Below, one piece after another: positions 7,053 to 15,291 of a stretch of 33,563 nt of DNA. The notes beneath the pieces were generated by a model. The model saw only the letters and a list, made by a program, of their open reading frames with translations. It was not told the DNA's origin and ran no database searches. The DNA is from an uncultured Acidobacteriia bacterium (GTDB lineage Bacteria > Acidobacteriota > Terriglobia > Bryobacterales > Bryobacteraceae): assembly GCA_903929755.1 (NCBI GenBank), contig CAIYVZ010000038.1, positions 1-33,563 of the forward strand, in the 5' to 3' direction. How positions within the stretch are numbered: position 1 is the first letter of the stretch; each line of letters opens with the position of its first letter. A program made the position numbers and the translations under genes.

Positions 7053-8081
7053 GTAGCCATGGGGACCCGGCGAGTAGTATGTGGAGGGATCCGGCGCATT
7101 GAGCGGCGCATCCTTCGCGAAGCGCGTCACCAGATCCGGATTCGCCAGATAGCTGGAGCCGAACACTATCCCGTCCGCGGCGCCTGACGCCAGAACCTGA
7201 TTCGCTTCCGCCTTGCCGTATCCGCCGCCCACCAGCAGGTTACCCTGGTAGGCTTCCCGCAGCGCGGTTTCAGAGCCGATTCCGGTCCGCATCACATGCA
7301 GATAAGCCAGGCCCATTGGTGAAATCGCCTTCGCCAGCGCGACGAACGTCGGGATGGGATCGGCATCATCAATACCGTTGAACTTCATACCGGGACTCAC
7401 CTTCATCCCGACCTTTCCCGCTGAACCCGCCGCCGCAATCATCGCCTGCAGCGTTTCCACCACAAAGCGGATGCGATTCTCAATTGAACCACCGTACTGA
7501 TCCGTCCGCTGATTCGCACCTTCACTCAGAAACTGATTCGGCAGATAGCCCGAAGCCGCGTGCAGTTCCACACCATCGAAGCCTGCCGCCAGCGCGTTCT
7601 TCGTCGCCTGGGCATACTCGGTGATCACGCCCGGAATCTCCTCAACCGCCAAGGCACGGGGCATATCATTCGGCTGCATACCCTGCGAATCGGTCCACAT
7701 CTGCCCCGCAGCCTGAATAGCGGAAGGAGCCACAGGCGCATCCGCAATGGTCCGATTCGCCGAGTGCGCAATCCGACCCACATGCATAATCTGCATGAAG
7801 ATCCGGCCACCCTTCGCGTGGACTGCGTCCGTTACATTTTTCCACGACGCGATCTGCTCGTCGTTATAGAGCGCCGGAGTCCGGGCATATCCCAGGCCCA
7901 TGGCGGAAGGCGCCACGCCCTCGGTGATCAGCAGGCCCGCGTCGGCACGGGAACCGTAGTATTCAATCGCCAGTTCCGACTGCACGCCTTGGTAGTCGGC
8001 GCGAGATCGCGTCATCGGAGCCATGGCAATGCGGTTGGTCAGCGTAAAGTCGCCCAGTGGGAGAGATGAGAACAGATCCAT
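7029..8081 (-). CDS. Old Yellow Enzyme-type alkene reductase (350 aa)
   Basis: An FMN-dependent ene-reductase of the NemA/OYE family, which reduces activated C=C bonds (enones, nitro-alkenes) with NAD(P)H. It shows the TIM-barrel start LTNRIAMAPMTRSRA (14-28), the FMN-region FMQIMHVGRIAH, VELHAASGYLPNQFLSEGAN (171-190) with H174, YGGSIENRIRF, and VGGGYGKAEAN near the phosphate site. The usual substrate-anion pair is His/Asn or His/His; here the second position is S177. ATG 8081 is preferred, with AGGAAT just upstream; a TTG at 8105 would overlap the previous gene. The start lies 5 nt after the phosphodiesterase stop, so the two are co-transcribed. No signal peptide. The last codons form a terminator hairpin. 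Confidence 0.92.
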   Translation of the reverse strand: MDLFSSLPLGDFTLTNRIAMAPMTRSRADYQGVQSELAIEYYGSRADAGLLITEGVAPSAMGLGYARTPALYNDEQIASWKNVTDAVHAKGGRIFMQIMHVGRIAHSANRTIADAPVAPSAIQAAGQMWTDSQGMQPNDMPRALAVEEIPGVITEYAQATKNALAAGFDGVELHAASGYLPNQFLSEGANQRTDQYGGSIENRIRFVVETLQAMIAAAGSAGKVGMKVSPGMKFNGIDDADPIPTFVALAKAISPMGLAYLHVMRTGIGSETALREAYQGNLLVGGGYGKAEANQVLASGAADGIVFGSSYLANPDLVTRFAKDAPLNAPDPSTYYSPGPHGYLDYPTLG

Positions 8082-8085
8082 ATTC

Positions 8086-8880
8086 CTATCTTCGATGCAC
8101 GCCAATGGCCGTTGGGTTCGCCCGGTAGCCGTGCTCCCGCAGGTACTTCATCAACTCCTCGGGATGGTCCGTCTGAATGCCATCCGCGCCCAGATCAATC
8201 GCCTCCTGCCACGCTTTCTGGTTATCCGCCGGACCCAGCCGGTCCACAAAAACCATTGCTCCGGCCTGCTTCGCGACGGCGATCACTGCGGGCCTGAAAT
8301 CGCCCGCGTCGAAAGCCATCGCCTTCGGATGCAACTCAGCAACCATCCGTTGCGCAACCTCCACGCTCCGGGCTTCCGGCATCACCTTCAGGCGAGGCTC
8401 AAGCTTTTGAACCTCCGGTAAAATCTTCCCGGAGTAGATCACTACGTTATCGGTCATCCGCTGGGTCGCCAGATGCGCCACAACCTCCGCCGCAGAGATG
8501 TCCTTGGCATCCACATAGACGCCAATTCGCCCAGTGGCAAACTCCAGAGCTTCGTCGAAGGTTGGCACCGCGGGCTCCAGGGCGCGAACCTCCGCGAAGG
8601 TCAGCTTCGCCACCGCGCCCTTCCCGTTGGTCGTCCGGTCCACTGTCGCATCGTGCATCAGGACCAGTTTCCCGTCCATTGTTGTCCGAACATCCAGTTC
8701 GAAATAATCCGCCCCCACCCGGGCAGCTTCCGCAAACGCGGCGAGCGTATTTTCCGGATGGCGCAGATGTTCACCGCGATGCGAAATCACCGCCACAAAG
8801 CGACCCTGCGCCTGTAGGGCGGATGCGGCCAAACCCGCCACCAGCACAACTTGTGCGAACCTGACATACATGCGCTTCAT
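8086..8880 (-). CDS. Glycerophosphodiester phosphodiesterase, exported (264 aa)
   Basis: A GDPD-family TIM-barrel phosphodiesterase, which splits glycerophosphodiesters from phospholipid turnover into glycerol-3-phosphate and an alcohol. The N-terminus is a signal peptide (MKRMYVRFAQVVLVAGLAAS, cleaved near ALQAQ), so the enzyme is periplasmic or secreted. Catalytic and metal residues are visible: H34-R35 (SHRGE), E43-N44 (HPENTLAAF), E61 and D63 (FELDVRTTMDG) and H76 (LMHDATVDRTTNGKG). The C-terminal TDHPEELMKYL is also typical. ATG 8880 is chosen because it gives a clean signal peptide; ATG 8871 is the alternative. No strong ribosome-binding site is seen. The start overlaps, head to head, the start of the divergent serine hydrolase. 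Confidence 0.93.
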   Translation of the reverse strand: MKRMYVRFAQVVLVAGLAASALQAQGRFVAVISHRGEHLRHPENTLAAFAEAARVGADYFELDVRTTMDGKLVLMHDATVDRTTNGKGAVAKLTFAEVRALEPAVPTFDEALEFATGRIGVYVDAKDISAAEVVAHLATQRMTDNVVIYSGKILPEVQKLEPRLKVMPEARSVEVAQRMVAELHPKAMAFDAGDFRPAVIAVAKQAGAMVFVDRLGPADNQKAWQEAIDLGADGIQTDHPEELMKYLREHGYRANPTAIGVHRR

Positions 8881-10435
8881 ACCCGTGTGCGGCCTGCTGG
8901 CAACCACTCTCCTTTACGCCAGCGATGCCTATCCTCCCCCGGCTTTTACTGATACCACGCGCGCCTCAAAACTTGCTGCTGCGATGCCGGAAATTGACCG
9001 CATCTTCGAACGCTACGCGGCAGATCATAAGATCTCCGGGATGGTGTGGGGAGTGGTCATCGATGGCAAGCTGGCGCACGTGCAAGCAACCGGTGTTCGT
9101 GATCGCGACGCCAATGCGCCGGTCACCTCAGACACCGTGTTCCGTATCGCCTCCATGACGAAGAGCTTTACGTCTCTCGCCGTCCTGAAACTGCGGGACG
9201 AAGGCAGGCTTTCTCTGGAAGACCCGGTGGGAAAGTGGATCCCCGAATTCGCGAAAATGGAACTCCCCACCCGAGACACCGCTCCGCTGCGCATCCGCAA
9301 CATCCTGAGCCACTCCGCCGGTTTTCCGGAGGACAATCCGTGGGGCGACCAGCAACTGGCCGCAAGCGACGCCGACCTGACAAAGTGGCTGCAAAAGGGC
9401 ATCCCGTTTTCGACTGCCCCCGGCACGCGCTATGAGTATTCGAACTACGCGTTCGGCCTTCTGGGCCGCATCGTGACGAAGGCGTCTGGAGTCCCCTACG
9501 AAACCTACGTCCGCACGCAGATCCTCGCCAAACTCCACATGGACAATTCGACCTTCGAGTTCTCGCAGGTGCCGGCATCAACTCGCGCAACGGGTTATCG
9601 CCTGCAGCCCGACGGCACTTATCTCGCCGAAGCACCCCTGCCGCACGGAGCCTTCGGAGCCATGGGCGGTTTGCTCACCACTGCGAGCGATCTGGGTAAG
9701 TACGTTGCCTTTCACCTCTCCGCATGGCCCCCGCGTGACGACGCCGACAATGGCCCGGTGCGCCGGGCATCAGTCCGCGAGATGGCTCATCTCTGGACCT
9801 CCGCCAACCTGACTGCCAAGGCCGGGCAGGCGACAGAGAGCGGTTACGGCTACGGCATGCGCGTCTCCGTCGATTGCCGCTTCGAACACATCGTGGCGCA
9901 CGGCGGAGGTCTGCCCGGCTTCGGCTCGTACATGGCCTGGCTGCCCGAGTACGGAGTCGGCATGTTTGCCATGGCCAATCAGACTTATGTCGGCCCGGCC
10001 GAGCCGATTAACCTTGCCTGGGATGTCTTCCTCAAAACCGGAGCCCTGCGGAAGCGCGAACTTCCGGCTTCTCCCGCCCTCAGGAAAATGCGCGAGAATA
10101 TCGCCGCGCTTTGGAACCAGTGGGATGAGGATAAGGCAAAGCAGTTCGCCGCCATGAACTTCTTCCTCGACACCCCGGCCCCTCAGCGCAAAGCCGATAT
10201 GCAGAAGCTGAAAGACGAGGTCGGGGAGTGCGGTGCCGGATCCGTGATGGCCGAGAACTGGCTGCGCGGGCAATTCAACATGACATGCGCGAAAGGAACG
10301 GTGGGAGTCTTCTTTACGCTCGCGCCAACTCAGCCGCCCGCCCTGCAGCACCTGGAATTCCGCAAGCTTGTGTCGCCCGGCATTCGCATGGGAGCTCCCA
10401 CGGGCGCACCCGCCGGAGTCTCCTGCGCGCCGTAG
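8870..10435 (+). CDS. Serine hydrolase, class C beta-lactamase/PBP-like, exported (521 aa)
   Basis: A penicillin-binding-protein-like serine hydrolase (Beta-lactamase family, PF00144). The active site motifs are S95-M-T-K98 (SxxK), Y190-S-N192 (YxN) and H344-G-G346 (HxG, equivalent to KTG). A short hydrophobic N-terminus (FIPVCGLLATTLLYASDA) looks like a signal peptide, placing it in the periplasm. About 140 residues follow the catalytic domain and form an extra C-terminal domain often seen in D-aminopeptidase/esterase-like members. Family members include beta-lactamases, D-alanyl carboxypeptidases and esterases; the substrate cannot be told from sequence. ATG 8870 overlaps the divergent phosphodiesterase start by 11 bp. 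GTG 8885 is an alternative that would shorten the signal peptide. Its stop abuts the stop of the convergent gene with no base between. Confidence 0.93.
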   Translation: MRFIPVCGLLATTLLYASDAYPPPAFTDTTRASKLAAAMPEIDRIFERYAADHKISGMVWGVVIDGKLAHVQATGVRDRDANAPVTSDTVFRIASMTKSFTSLAVLKLRDEGRLSLEDPVGKWIPEFAKMELPTRDTAPLRIRNILSHSAGFPEDNPWGDQQLAASDADLTKWLQKGIPFSTAPGTRYEYSNYAFGLLGRIVTKASGVPYETYVRTQILAKLHMDNSTFEFSQVPASTRATGYRLQPDGTYLAEAPLPHGAFGAMGGLLTTASDLGKYVAFHLSAWPPRDDADNGPVRRASVREMAHLWTSANLTAKAGQATESGYGYGMRVSVDCRFEHIVAHGGGLPGFGSYMAWLPEYGVGMFAMANQTYVGPAEPINLAWDVFLKTGALRKRELPASPALRKMRENIAALWNQWDEDKAKQFAAMNFFLDTPAPQRKADMQKLKDEVGECGAGSVMAENWLRGQFNMTCAKGTVGVFFTLAPTQPPALQHLEFRKLVSPGIRMGAPTGAPAGVSCAP

Positions 10436-11158
10436 TTACTTCAGGCTTCCGATGAGTTTATCGGCGGCATCCAGTTCAGCAGCCTTCCCCCGAACCACCA
10501 CCAACGCCGGGTTCGACCTGTTGAAGACTTTCTCGATCCGCAGTTTCCCGCGTAAGTCTTTAATCAGGTCCTGAACTTCTGTGACTCCGCCATGCGAGAG
10601 CGCGAATACCCGAACCAAGTCGTCTGGTTTACCCTCCAGCTTGTAAGGCGCGGACGAAGCAGTGCTGTTCATGGCGGACAGCAGCCACTCGATCGCCTCA
10701 AGCTGAGGCCTGTTGTCAGCCAGGACCAGCGCCTTCTGCTGCGTGTAGTTGAATACTTTCTGAACATCCAGAACAGTGCGAAGGATGGTCAGCGTTTCCT
10801 GGATCATCTGCATAGACGCCTCCGCGGGCAGGTAGTAAACCCGCACGGTGCCTTGATAATCACGGGTCGCGGGGTTCGTCACTTCCTGCTGTGACGGTCG
10901 CCAGCCTGCGGGCCGATCCAGGCGATGCAACAGCCATTCGGACGCAGCCATTTGTGCGGGGGTACCGCTGGTTCGAAACTTTCCGTCCTCCAGCTTGAGG
11001 TCGCGCAGCTGCAGGGTAGTCCGCAGGATGGTCATCACCTCCTGCCCCGACTGGGGTGTCAGGGCATTCGCCATCGGAAACACGCGCTCCTCCGCACTGG
11101 GGGAGGCAGCCGCAACCAGGGAGGAAGCGGCGAAAAGAAGCAGCGCAGTCAGTCTCAT
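10436..11158 (-). CDS. Exported protein with secretin-N/NolW-like repeats (240 aa)
   Basis: The protein starts with a clear signal peptide (MRLTALLLFAASSLVAAASP) and then has three related segments of about 60 residues (roughly 25-85, 105-165, 180-240). Each has the pattern 'hydrophobic strand, helix with ILRT or LIKDL, then strand LVLADN or LVVVRGK and a helix'. This is the KH-like fold pattern of secretin N-terminal (N1/NolW) domains, which normally stack in the periplasm below an outer-membrane secretin pore. No secretin barrel domain follows, so it is a free-standing periplasmic protein, perhaps a scaffold or pilus/secretion accessory factor (inference). It is probably the last gene of the MFS/hydrolase operon: 41 bp separate it from the hydrolase stop. 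AGGGG lies just before ATG 11158. Confidence 0.75.
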   Translation of the reverse strand: MRLTALLLFAASSLVAAASPSAEERVFPMANALTPQSGQEVMTILRTTLQLRDLKLEDGKFRTSGTPAQMAASEWLLHRLDRPAGWRPSQQEVTNPATRDYQGTVRVYYLPAEASMQMIQETLTILRTVLDVQKVFNYTQQKALVLADNRPQLEAIEWLLSAMNSTASSAPYKLEGKPDDLVRVFALSHGGVTEVQDLIKDLRGKLRIEKVFNRSNPALVVVRGKAAELDAADKLIGSLK

Positions 11159-11199
11159 GCCCCTGTTGACGCGGGACGCAGAAGAAGCGTGGAGGGGAT

Positions 11200-13140
11200 T
11201 TATTTCAGCACGTCGCTGGCTTCAGCTTCCGCGACTAGACGCTTTGCGTCATCCGGGAGCAGGAAGCGTTCTTTCACGGCTTTCTCGGCGGCAGCTTTCA
11301 CGACAGCCACGTAACCGGCGTGGTCCTTGTAGCGCTCTTCGATAGAAAGTCGGGGGTCGCCGGCTTTGGTGCGATCGGCTTTGGTCGCAGCAAACGGAAT
11401 GAAGCCACCGCTCAGCGTGCATTGTTTGCCTTTGTCGAAGCCGGACGCGGTCGGGTTCCAGCCAAGATAGGAACCAAGTGGCGCTTCCCGCAGAACAGAC
11501 GGGACGCCACTTACATCGGATCCATCGGCGTTCACCCTGGGCACCAGCGTGGTGATCTCACGCTTTACGGCGGGCGGGTTCTTCGTAACAACTCCCGAAA
11601 CGTCGTTGTAGTTCATCTCGCCGCCAAAGTCATGGTCGAGAACCTTATTCACCAGACCATCCGGGCTCGGATAGCCAGGAATTGCGGGGAACCCAATCGC
11701 CTTCGCGCTGGCCTCAGCAAGTTCGCCCCGGTCGAGACGGGGATACCGGCTCGCCGGAGGTTCGGTACCTTTACTGACCCACTCCACCAGCGCCTTCAGC
11801 AGTGCACGATTCTGGTCGGTCTCCGGGTTCGGATTCGCGGGCAGCAGGCATCCGTTGGGAGGCGCGGCAACTTTGGTGGTGAAGCCACCGCGTCCGCCAC
11901 CATGCGAGGTACCCGGAAAGAAGTAGCGGCGCACATTGGCAGGCAGCGGGATGTCTTTCTTCGCGTCGGTACCGACGAGGTTCGGCGACTCGCGAAGATA
12001 CCAGAATTCCAGAGCGCCGAAAGTCTCGAATATTTTGGGACAGGTATTGGTCGCTTTGCATCGCGTCAGCAGGCTCGCGGCGGGGCGGTTGCGGGTCTGG
12101 TCGGCGTACTCGTTCCACCAAAGAACCGCTTCGCTGCCAGGTTCGTTCAGGCCGGCCGCACCTCCTGGATTTGCGAACCGGAGGTTCAGCACAAGCTGGC
12201 GCGCAGCAATCTGCGGATTGCTCCCATCCCACACAATGCGCTTGTCCTCGTCCTGATTGAAGCCGAGGTGGATAAAGCTGCGGATGAAGTTCCCGGACTG
12301 CGAACTGCCACGTGAAACGGCCCACTTGATTTGGCCTGCAACCGGATTCGCGGCGGTCTTGTCATAGCGAAGGAACGAGTTCAGGTCGCGGGTTGCCGCA
12401 TAGCCGATACCGAGCACGAGCGGATCTTTCGCAGTGAAAGCCAGGATGTATTCGAACTCGGGATTGAAGCCGTCTTTCGCGCAGATCTTCGAGGCGTCGG
12501 GAGTCCCGGGGAACGGCGCCTTCGAACAGTCGGCGAACGCCCAGGCGTTGCTTGCGAGAGCGACCGATTCACCCGAACGGGTCCGGCGTGTGAGTGACGC
12601 TTTCGAGGTATCGAGGGTGACCGGTTTCTGGTAGGCGAGGCCGACATAGCGGGTTCTTGTAATGTCGAGCGTAGAGGTGCCGGCCGGCATATCGACGAAA
12701 CGTTCCACCACTGGTCCGGTAACCTTGGGAACGATGGGAACTTCAATCGACTGCAGATTCGCTCCCGGGCGCACATCGCCCTGCCAGCCGCTGACGACGG
12801 TGACATGGCCGTCGTTATCGGGAGTCGCCGCTCCTGTGCCGCGGTTCGGAACCGAGTAGAGCAGAACACCGCTCGCCTTCGACATATCGACGGGCTTCAC
12901 CAGCATGAAGGTGCCGGTGTACTCGACGAAGCCTTTGGCATTGCGGGGCGCGAGCGCGATGTCGGTGATGATCGAATTGTGCGGGTCCTTCGGATCCAGC
13001 TCGCCGGTGAAATGGCCGCTCAGGGTTTCGTGGGTGGCGGTGGCTTCGCGCTTCTCAATATTCAGGCGGGTGACGCGGGCATCCGCAGCAAGGGTACACA
13101 GCAGCGCAACGGCAAGAAGTCGACAGGACATGGTGGTCAT
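11200..13140 (-). CDS. Exported alpha/beta hydrolase domain protein (646 aa)
   Basis: A large secreted hydrolase of the alpha/beta-hydrolase domain type common in Acidobacteria (PF20091-like). It has a signal peptide (MTTMSCRLLAVALLCTLAAD, cleaved near ADA), an N-terminal beta-rich part with YSVPNRGTG (about 95-103), and a nucleophile elbow RGSSQSGNFIR (277-287) with candidate serine S280. HDFGGEMNYNDVSG and FFPGTSHGGGRGG are candidate His/Asp regions. ATG 13140 is chosen because it overlaps the MFS stop (TAATG) and begins the signal peptide; the open frame continues upstream only as a shadow of the MFS gene. The operon position after a hexuronate-type transporter suggests a role in releasing or processing an imported acid or ester (inference). 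The exact substrate is unknown. Confidence 0.88.
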   Translation of the reverse strand: MTTMSCRLLAVALLCTLAADARVTRLNIEKREATATHETLSGHFTGELDPKDPHNSIITDIALAPRNAKGFVEYTGTFMLVKPVDMSKASGVLLYSVPNRGTGAATPDNDGHVTVVSGWQGDVRPGANLQSIEVPIVPKVTGPVVERFVDMPAGTSTLDITRTRYVGLAYQKPVTLDTSKASLTRRTRSGESVALASNAWAFADCSKAPFPGTPDASKICAKDGFNPEFEYILAFTAKDPLVLGIGYAATRDLNSFLRYDKTAANPVAGQIKWAVSRGSSQSGNFIRSFIHLGFNQDEDKRIVWDGSNPQIAARQLVLNLRFANPGGAAGLNEPGSEAVLWWNEYADQTRNRPAASLLTRCKATNTCPKIFETFGALEFWYLRESPNLVGTDAKKDIPLPANVRRYFFPGTSHGGGRGGFTTKVAAPPNGCLLPANPNPETDQNRALLKALVEWVSKGTEPPASRYPRLDRGELAEASAKAIGFPAIPGYPSPDGLVNKVLDHDFGGEMNYNDVSGVVTKNPPAVKREITTLVPRVNADGSDVSGVPSVLREAPLGSYLGWNPTASGFDKGKQCTLSGGFIPFAATKADRTKAGDPRLSIEERYKDHAGYVAVVKAAAEKAVKERFLLPDDAKRLVAEAEASDVLK

Positions 13141-14339
13141 TATATTGCTCTCTCGGGGCTTTTGGTTAGCGTCCACAGGATGGTGGCGCAGAGTAAGGGA
13201 ATCAGGCCGAAACCGATAAAGACGGGAGTGTACGAATAGTGCTCGACGGCCCAGCCGGTGAGCAGCGTAAACAGCATGCCACCGAAGCCCGAACCCATGC
13301 TGGCCAGGCCGTAAACGCTGGCGACCGCGTTCTTGGGGAACACGTCCGCGGGCAGCGTCAACATGCTGGCAAGCGCCCCGGTATAGCCGGTCATCGCGAC
13401 CGACACCCAGGCAATCGACATGGCCGCCGAAGGAGCAAGAACAGCGGGGATCGCCGCCATCATCAGAATGGCGAACAGCGTGATGGAGGTCTTGCGCGCC
13501 ACTGTTACTTCCAACCCCCGCCGCACCAGCCAGCCGGAAAACCAGCCGCCTGCGATGTTGCCGGAGCCTGCCACCAGGAACGGGATCCAGGCGAATTTGC
13601 CGATCTGCGCCATATCGAAATGGCGGGCCGTCTTCAGGTATTCGGGAAACCAGAAGGTGTAGAAATACCAAACCGGATCAAGGAAAATTTTCGCGAACGT
13701 GAAGCTCCACACGAAGCGCGTCTTGAACAGCTTCCAGGCACCAGGGACCGGGGCCTGCACTTCACCAACCACCTCGGGCGGAGTCTTGTAATTTGGCCAC
13801 CAGAACGCGAGCCACACAAAACCAAGGACGCCGACAACGATGAACGCGTATTCCCAACCAAAGCGCAACAGGATGAAAGCGACCAACGGTGGGGCGATAA
13901 TCGAACCCGCCGCGGAACCGGAATTGAAGATTCCGGACGCCATGGCTCGTTCGTTCTTCGGGAACCATTCGGCCACGATGCGGATGGCCGCGGGCCAGTT
14001 GCCCGCCTCCCCCGCACCAAGTAAGAACCGGAAGATACCCAGGCTGAGAGCCCCTCTGGAAAATGCGTGCAGAATCGCGGCGGCAGACCACCAGGCGATG
14101 CAGAGGGCGTATCCGAGTCGCGTTCCCAGGCGGTCAATGAGTGGCCCCGAGACCCCGTTCATGATCGTGTAGGCCAGCAAGAAACAGAAGACAACCCGCG
14201 AGTAGGTGACTGCGGACATGTGGAATTGCTCGCGCAGAACAGGGGCGGCAACGGAGAGGGTTTGGCGATCCAGGTAGTTGATCAGGGTCGCCAGAAACGC
14301 GAACGAGATCATCAGCCATCTTCTGCTGTTGGGCTTCAT
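13140..14339 (-). CDS. MFS transporter, ExuT-like anion:cation symporter family (399 aa)
   Basis: An inner-membrane major-facilitator transporter with about 12 hydrophobic segments. It matches the anion:cation symporter (hexuronate/tartrate, ExuT-like) group: NYLDRQTLSVAAPVL in helix 1, GPLIDRLGTRLG in the loop 2-3 signature, FRFLLGAGEAGNWPAAIRIVAEWFP in helices 4-5, and FNSGSAAGSIIAPPLV. Known members carry sugar acids such as galacturonate. ATG 14339 is used; upstream in-frame sequence overlaps the divergent DUF1080 gene start. It is the first gene of a minus-strand operon (MFS, secreted hydrolase, secretin-like protein), coupled to the second by TAATG. Only 25 bp separate it from the divergent sugar-hydrolase gene, so the two share a promoter region and are likely co-regulated. 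Confidence 0.92.
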   Translation of the reverse strand: MKPNSRRWLMISFAFLATLINYLDRQTLSVAAPVLREQFHMSAVTYSRVVFCFLLAYTIMNGVSGPLIDRLGTRLGYALCIAWWSAAAILHAFSRGALSLGIFRFLLGAGEAGNWPAAIRIVAEWFPKNERAMASGIFNSGSAAGSIIAPPLVAFILLRFGWEYAFIVVGVLGFVWLAFWWPNYKTPPEVVGEVQAPVPGAWKLFKTRFVWSFTFAKIFLDPVWYFYTFWFPEYLKTARHFDMAQIGKFAWIPFLVAGSGNIAGGWFSGWLVRRGLEVTVARKTSITLFAILMMAAIPAVLAPSAAMSIAWVSVAMTGYTGALASMLTLPADVFPKNAVASVYGLASMGSGFGGMLFTLLTGWAVEHYSYTPVFIGFGLIPLLCATILWTLTKSPERAI

Positions 14340-14364
14340 CGCTTGTGTATTAAACTTTCGGGTA

Positions 14365-15291
14365 ATGAATTCATTTGCTCGCAGCTTGTTTATTATGTCG
14401 CTTGCCACTGTGTCGGCGTTCAGTCAGAAGGGGAACCCTCTGGTTGGCCGTTGGGATTTCAACCTGCCAGGCCCCGGCACCCTGAAGTCCAACTGGGTTG
14501 GCGTTACGGAAAAGAGCGGCTCGTTCGAGGTCTGGTTCCAGCCGACCGGCGGACACGTGGAACAGATGAAGGACGCCAAAGTAACGGGCAATCACCTGTC
14601 GTTCACCATAGCGGCGGCGAATGCCAAAGGGCCTGCCACTACCTGGGATCTGGATGCCGTTGATGCCAAACTGACCGGCGTGCAGAAGCGCGGCGACAAG
14701 GTGATTCCGCTGGTTGGAACCCGGGCTCCGGAACTGAAGCGCGCGGCACCGAAGGCCTGGACAGCGCCTGAATCGCTCTTCAATGGCAAGGACCTGTCGG
14801 GCTGGGAACCGATGGGCGACGCGAGCAAGAGTAAGTGGGTTGTGAAAGACGGCCTGCTGATCAACGAGGACCATGGCGCGAATCTGATGGCCACCCGCAA
14901 GTTCACTGACTTTAAGGTTCACTTCGAAGTCAGTTGTCCGGACCACGCGAACAGCGGCTTCTATCTGCGCGGCCGCTACGAAGTCCAGATTGAACGGGGC
15001 GAAGGTGCGGAGGCTCCTCCGAATCGCCTGATGGGCGCGGTCTATGGCCGCCTGGCTCCCGAAAAAGACGCTCCCAAGAAGGGTGACTATGATGTGTTCG
15101 ATATCACCCTGGTCGGGCGGACCGTGACAGTGGTTCGCAATGGCGTCACCACAATCAGCGGCAAAGAGATTGAGGGCATTACGGGCGGCGCGCTTGACGC
15201 CAACGAAGGCGAACCGGGACCGTTCTACATTCAGGGCGACCACACCGGTGGGCTGAAATTCCGCAACATCACCGTGTCGGTGCCCAAATAA
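14365..15291 (+). CDS. DUF1080 / 3-keto-disaccharide hydrolase-like exported protein (308 aa)
   Basis: A secreted protein with a C-terminal DUF1080 domain (PF06439, now named 3-keto-disaccharide hydrolase), about residues 135-306. The domain is marked by SLFNGKDLSGWEPMG, WVVKDGLLINED, FKVHFEVSC, NSGFYLRGRYEVQI and GPFYIQGDHTGGLKFRNI. Residues 25-120 form a separate beta-rich domain starting GRWDFNLPG. The signal peptide is MNSFARSLFIMSLATVSAFS. ATG 14365 gives this clean signal; the frame is open further upstream but only into the MFS gene. DUF1080 proteins are a concanavalin-like fold acting on 3-keto-glucosides. It is translationally coupled (TAATG) to a NagB-like deaminase, and divergent from a sugar-acid transporter, which fits a small carbohydrate-use module. 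Confidence 0.9.
   Translation: MNSFARSLFIMSLATVSAFSQKGNPLVGRWDFNLPGPGTLKSNWVGVTEKSGSFEVWFQPTGGHVEQMKDAKVTGNHLSFTIAAANAKGPATTWDLDAVDAKLTGVQKRGDKVIPLVGTRAPELKRAAPKAWTAPESLFNGKDLSGWEPMGDASKSKWVVKDGLLINEDHGANLMATRKFTDFKVHFEVSCPDHANSGFYLRGRYEVQIERGEGAEAPPNRLMGAVYGRLAPEKDAPKKGDYDVFDITLVGRTVTVVRNGVTTISGKEIEGITGGALDANEGEPGPFYIQGDHTGGLKFRNITVSVPK

Noticed and set aside
13141-13671. Upstream extension of the alpha/beta hydrolase frame to about 13671
   Set aside because: It overlaps the MFS gene on the same strand in another frame; the signal peptide and the TAATG junction fix the start at 13140.
14278-14364. Upstream extension of the DUF1080 frame
   Set aside because: It lies inside the divergent MFS gene; the signal peptide starts at ATG 14365.
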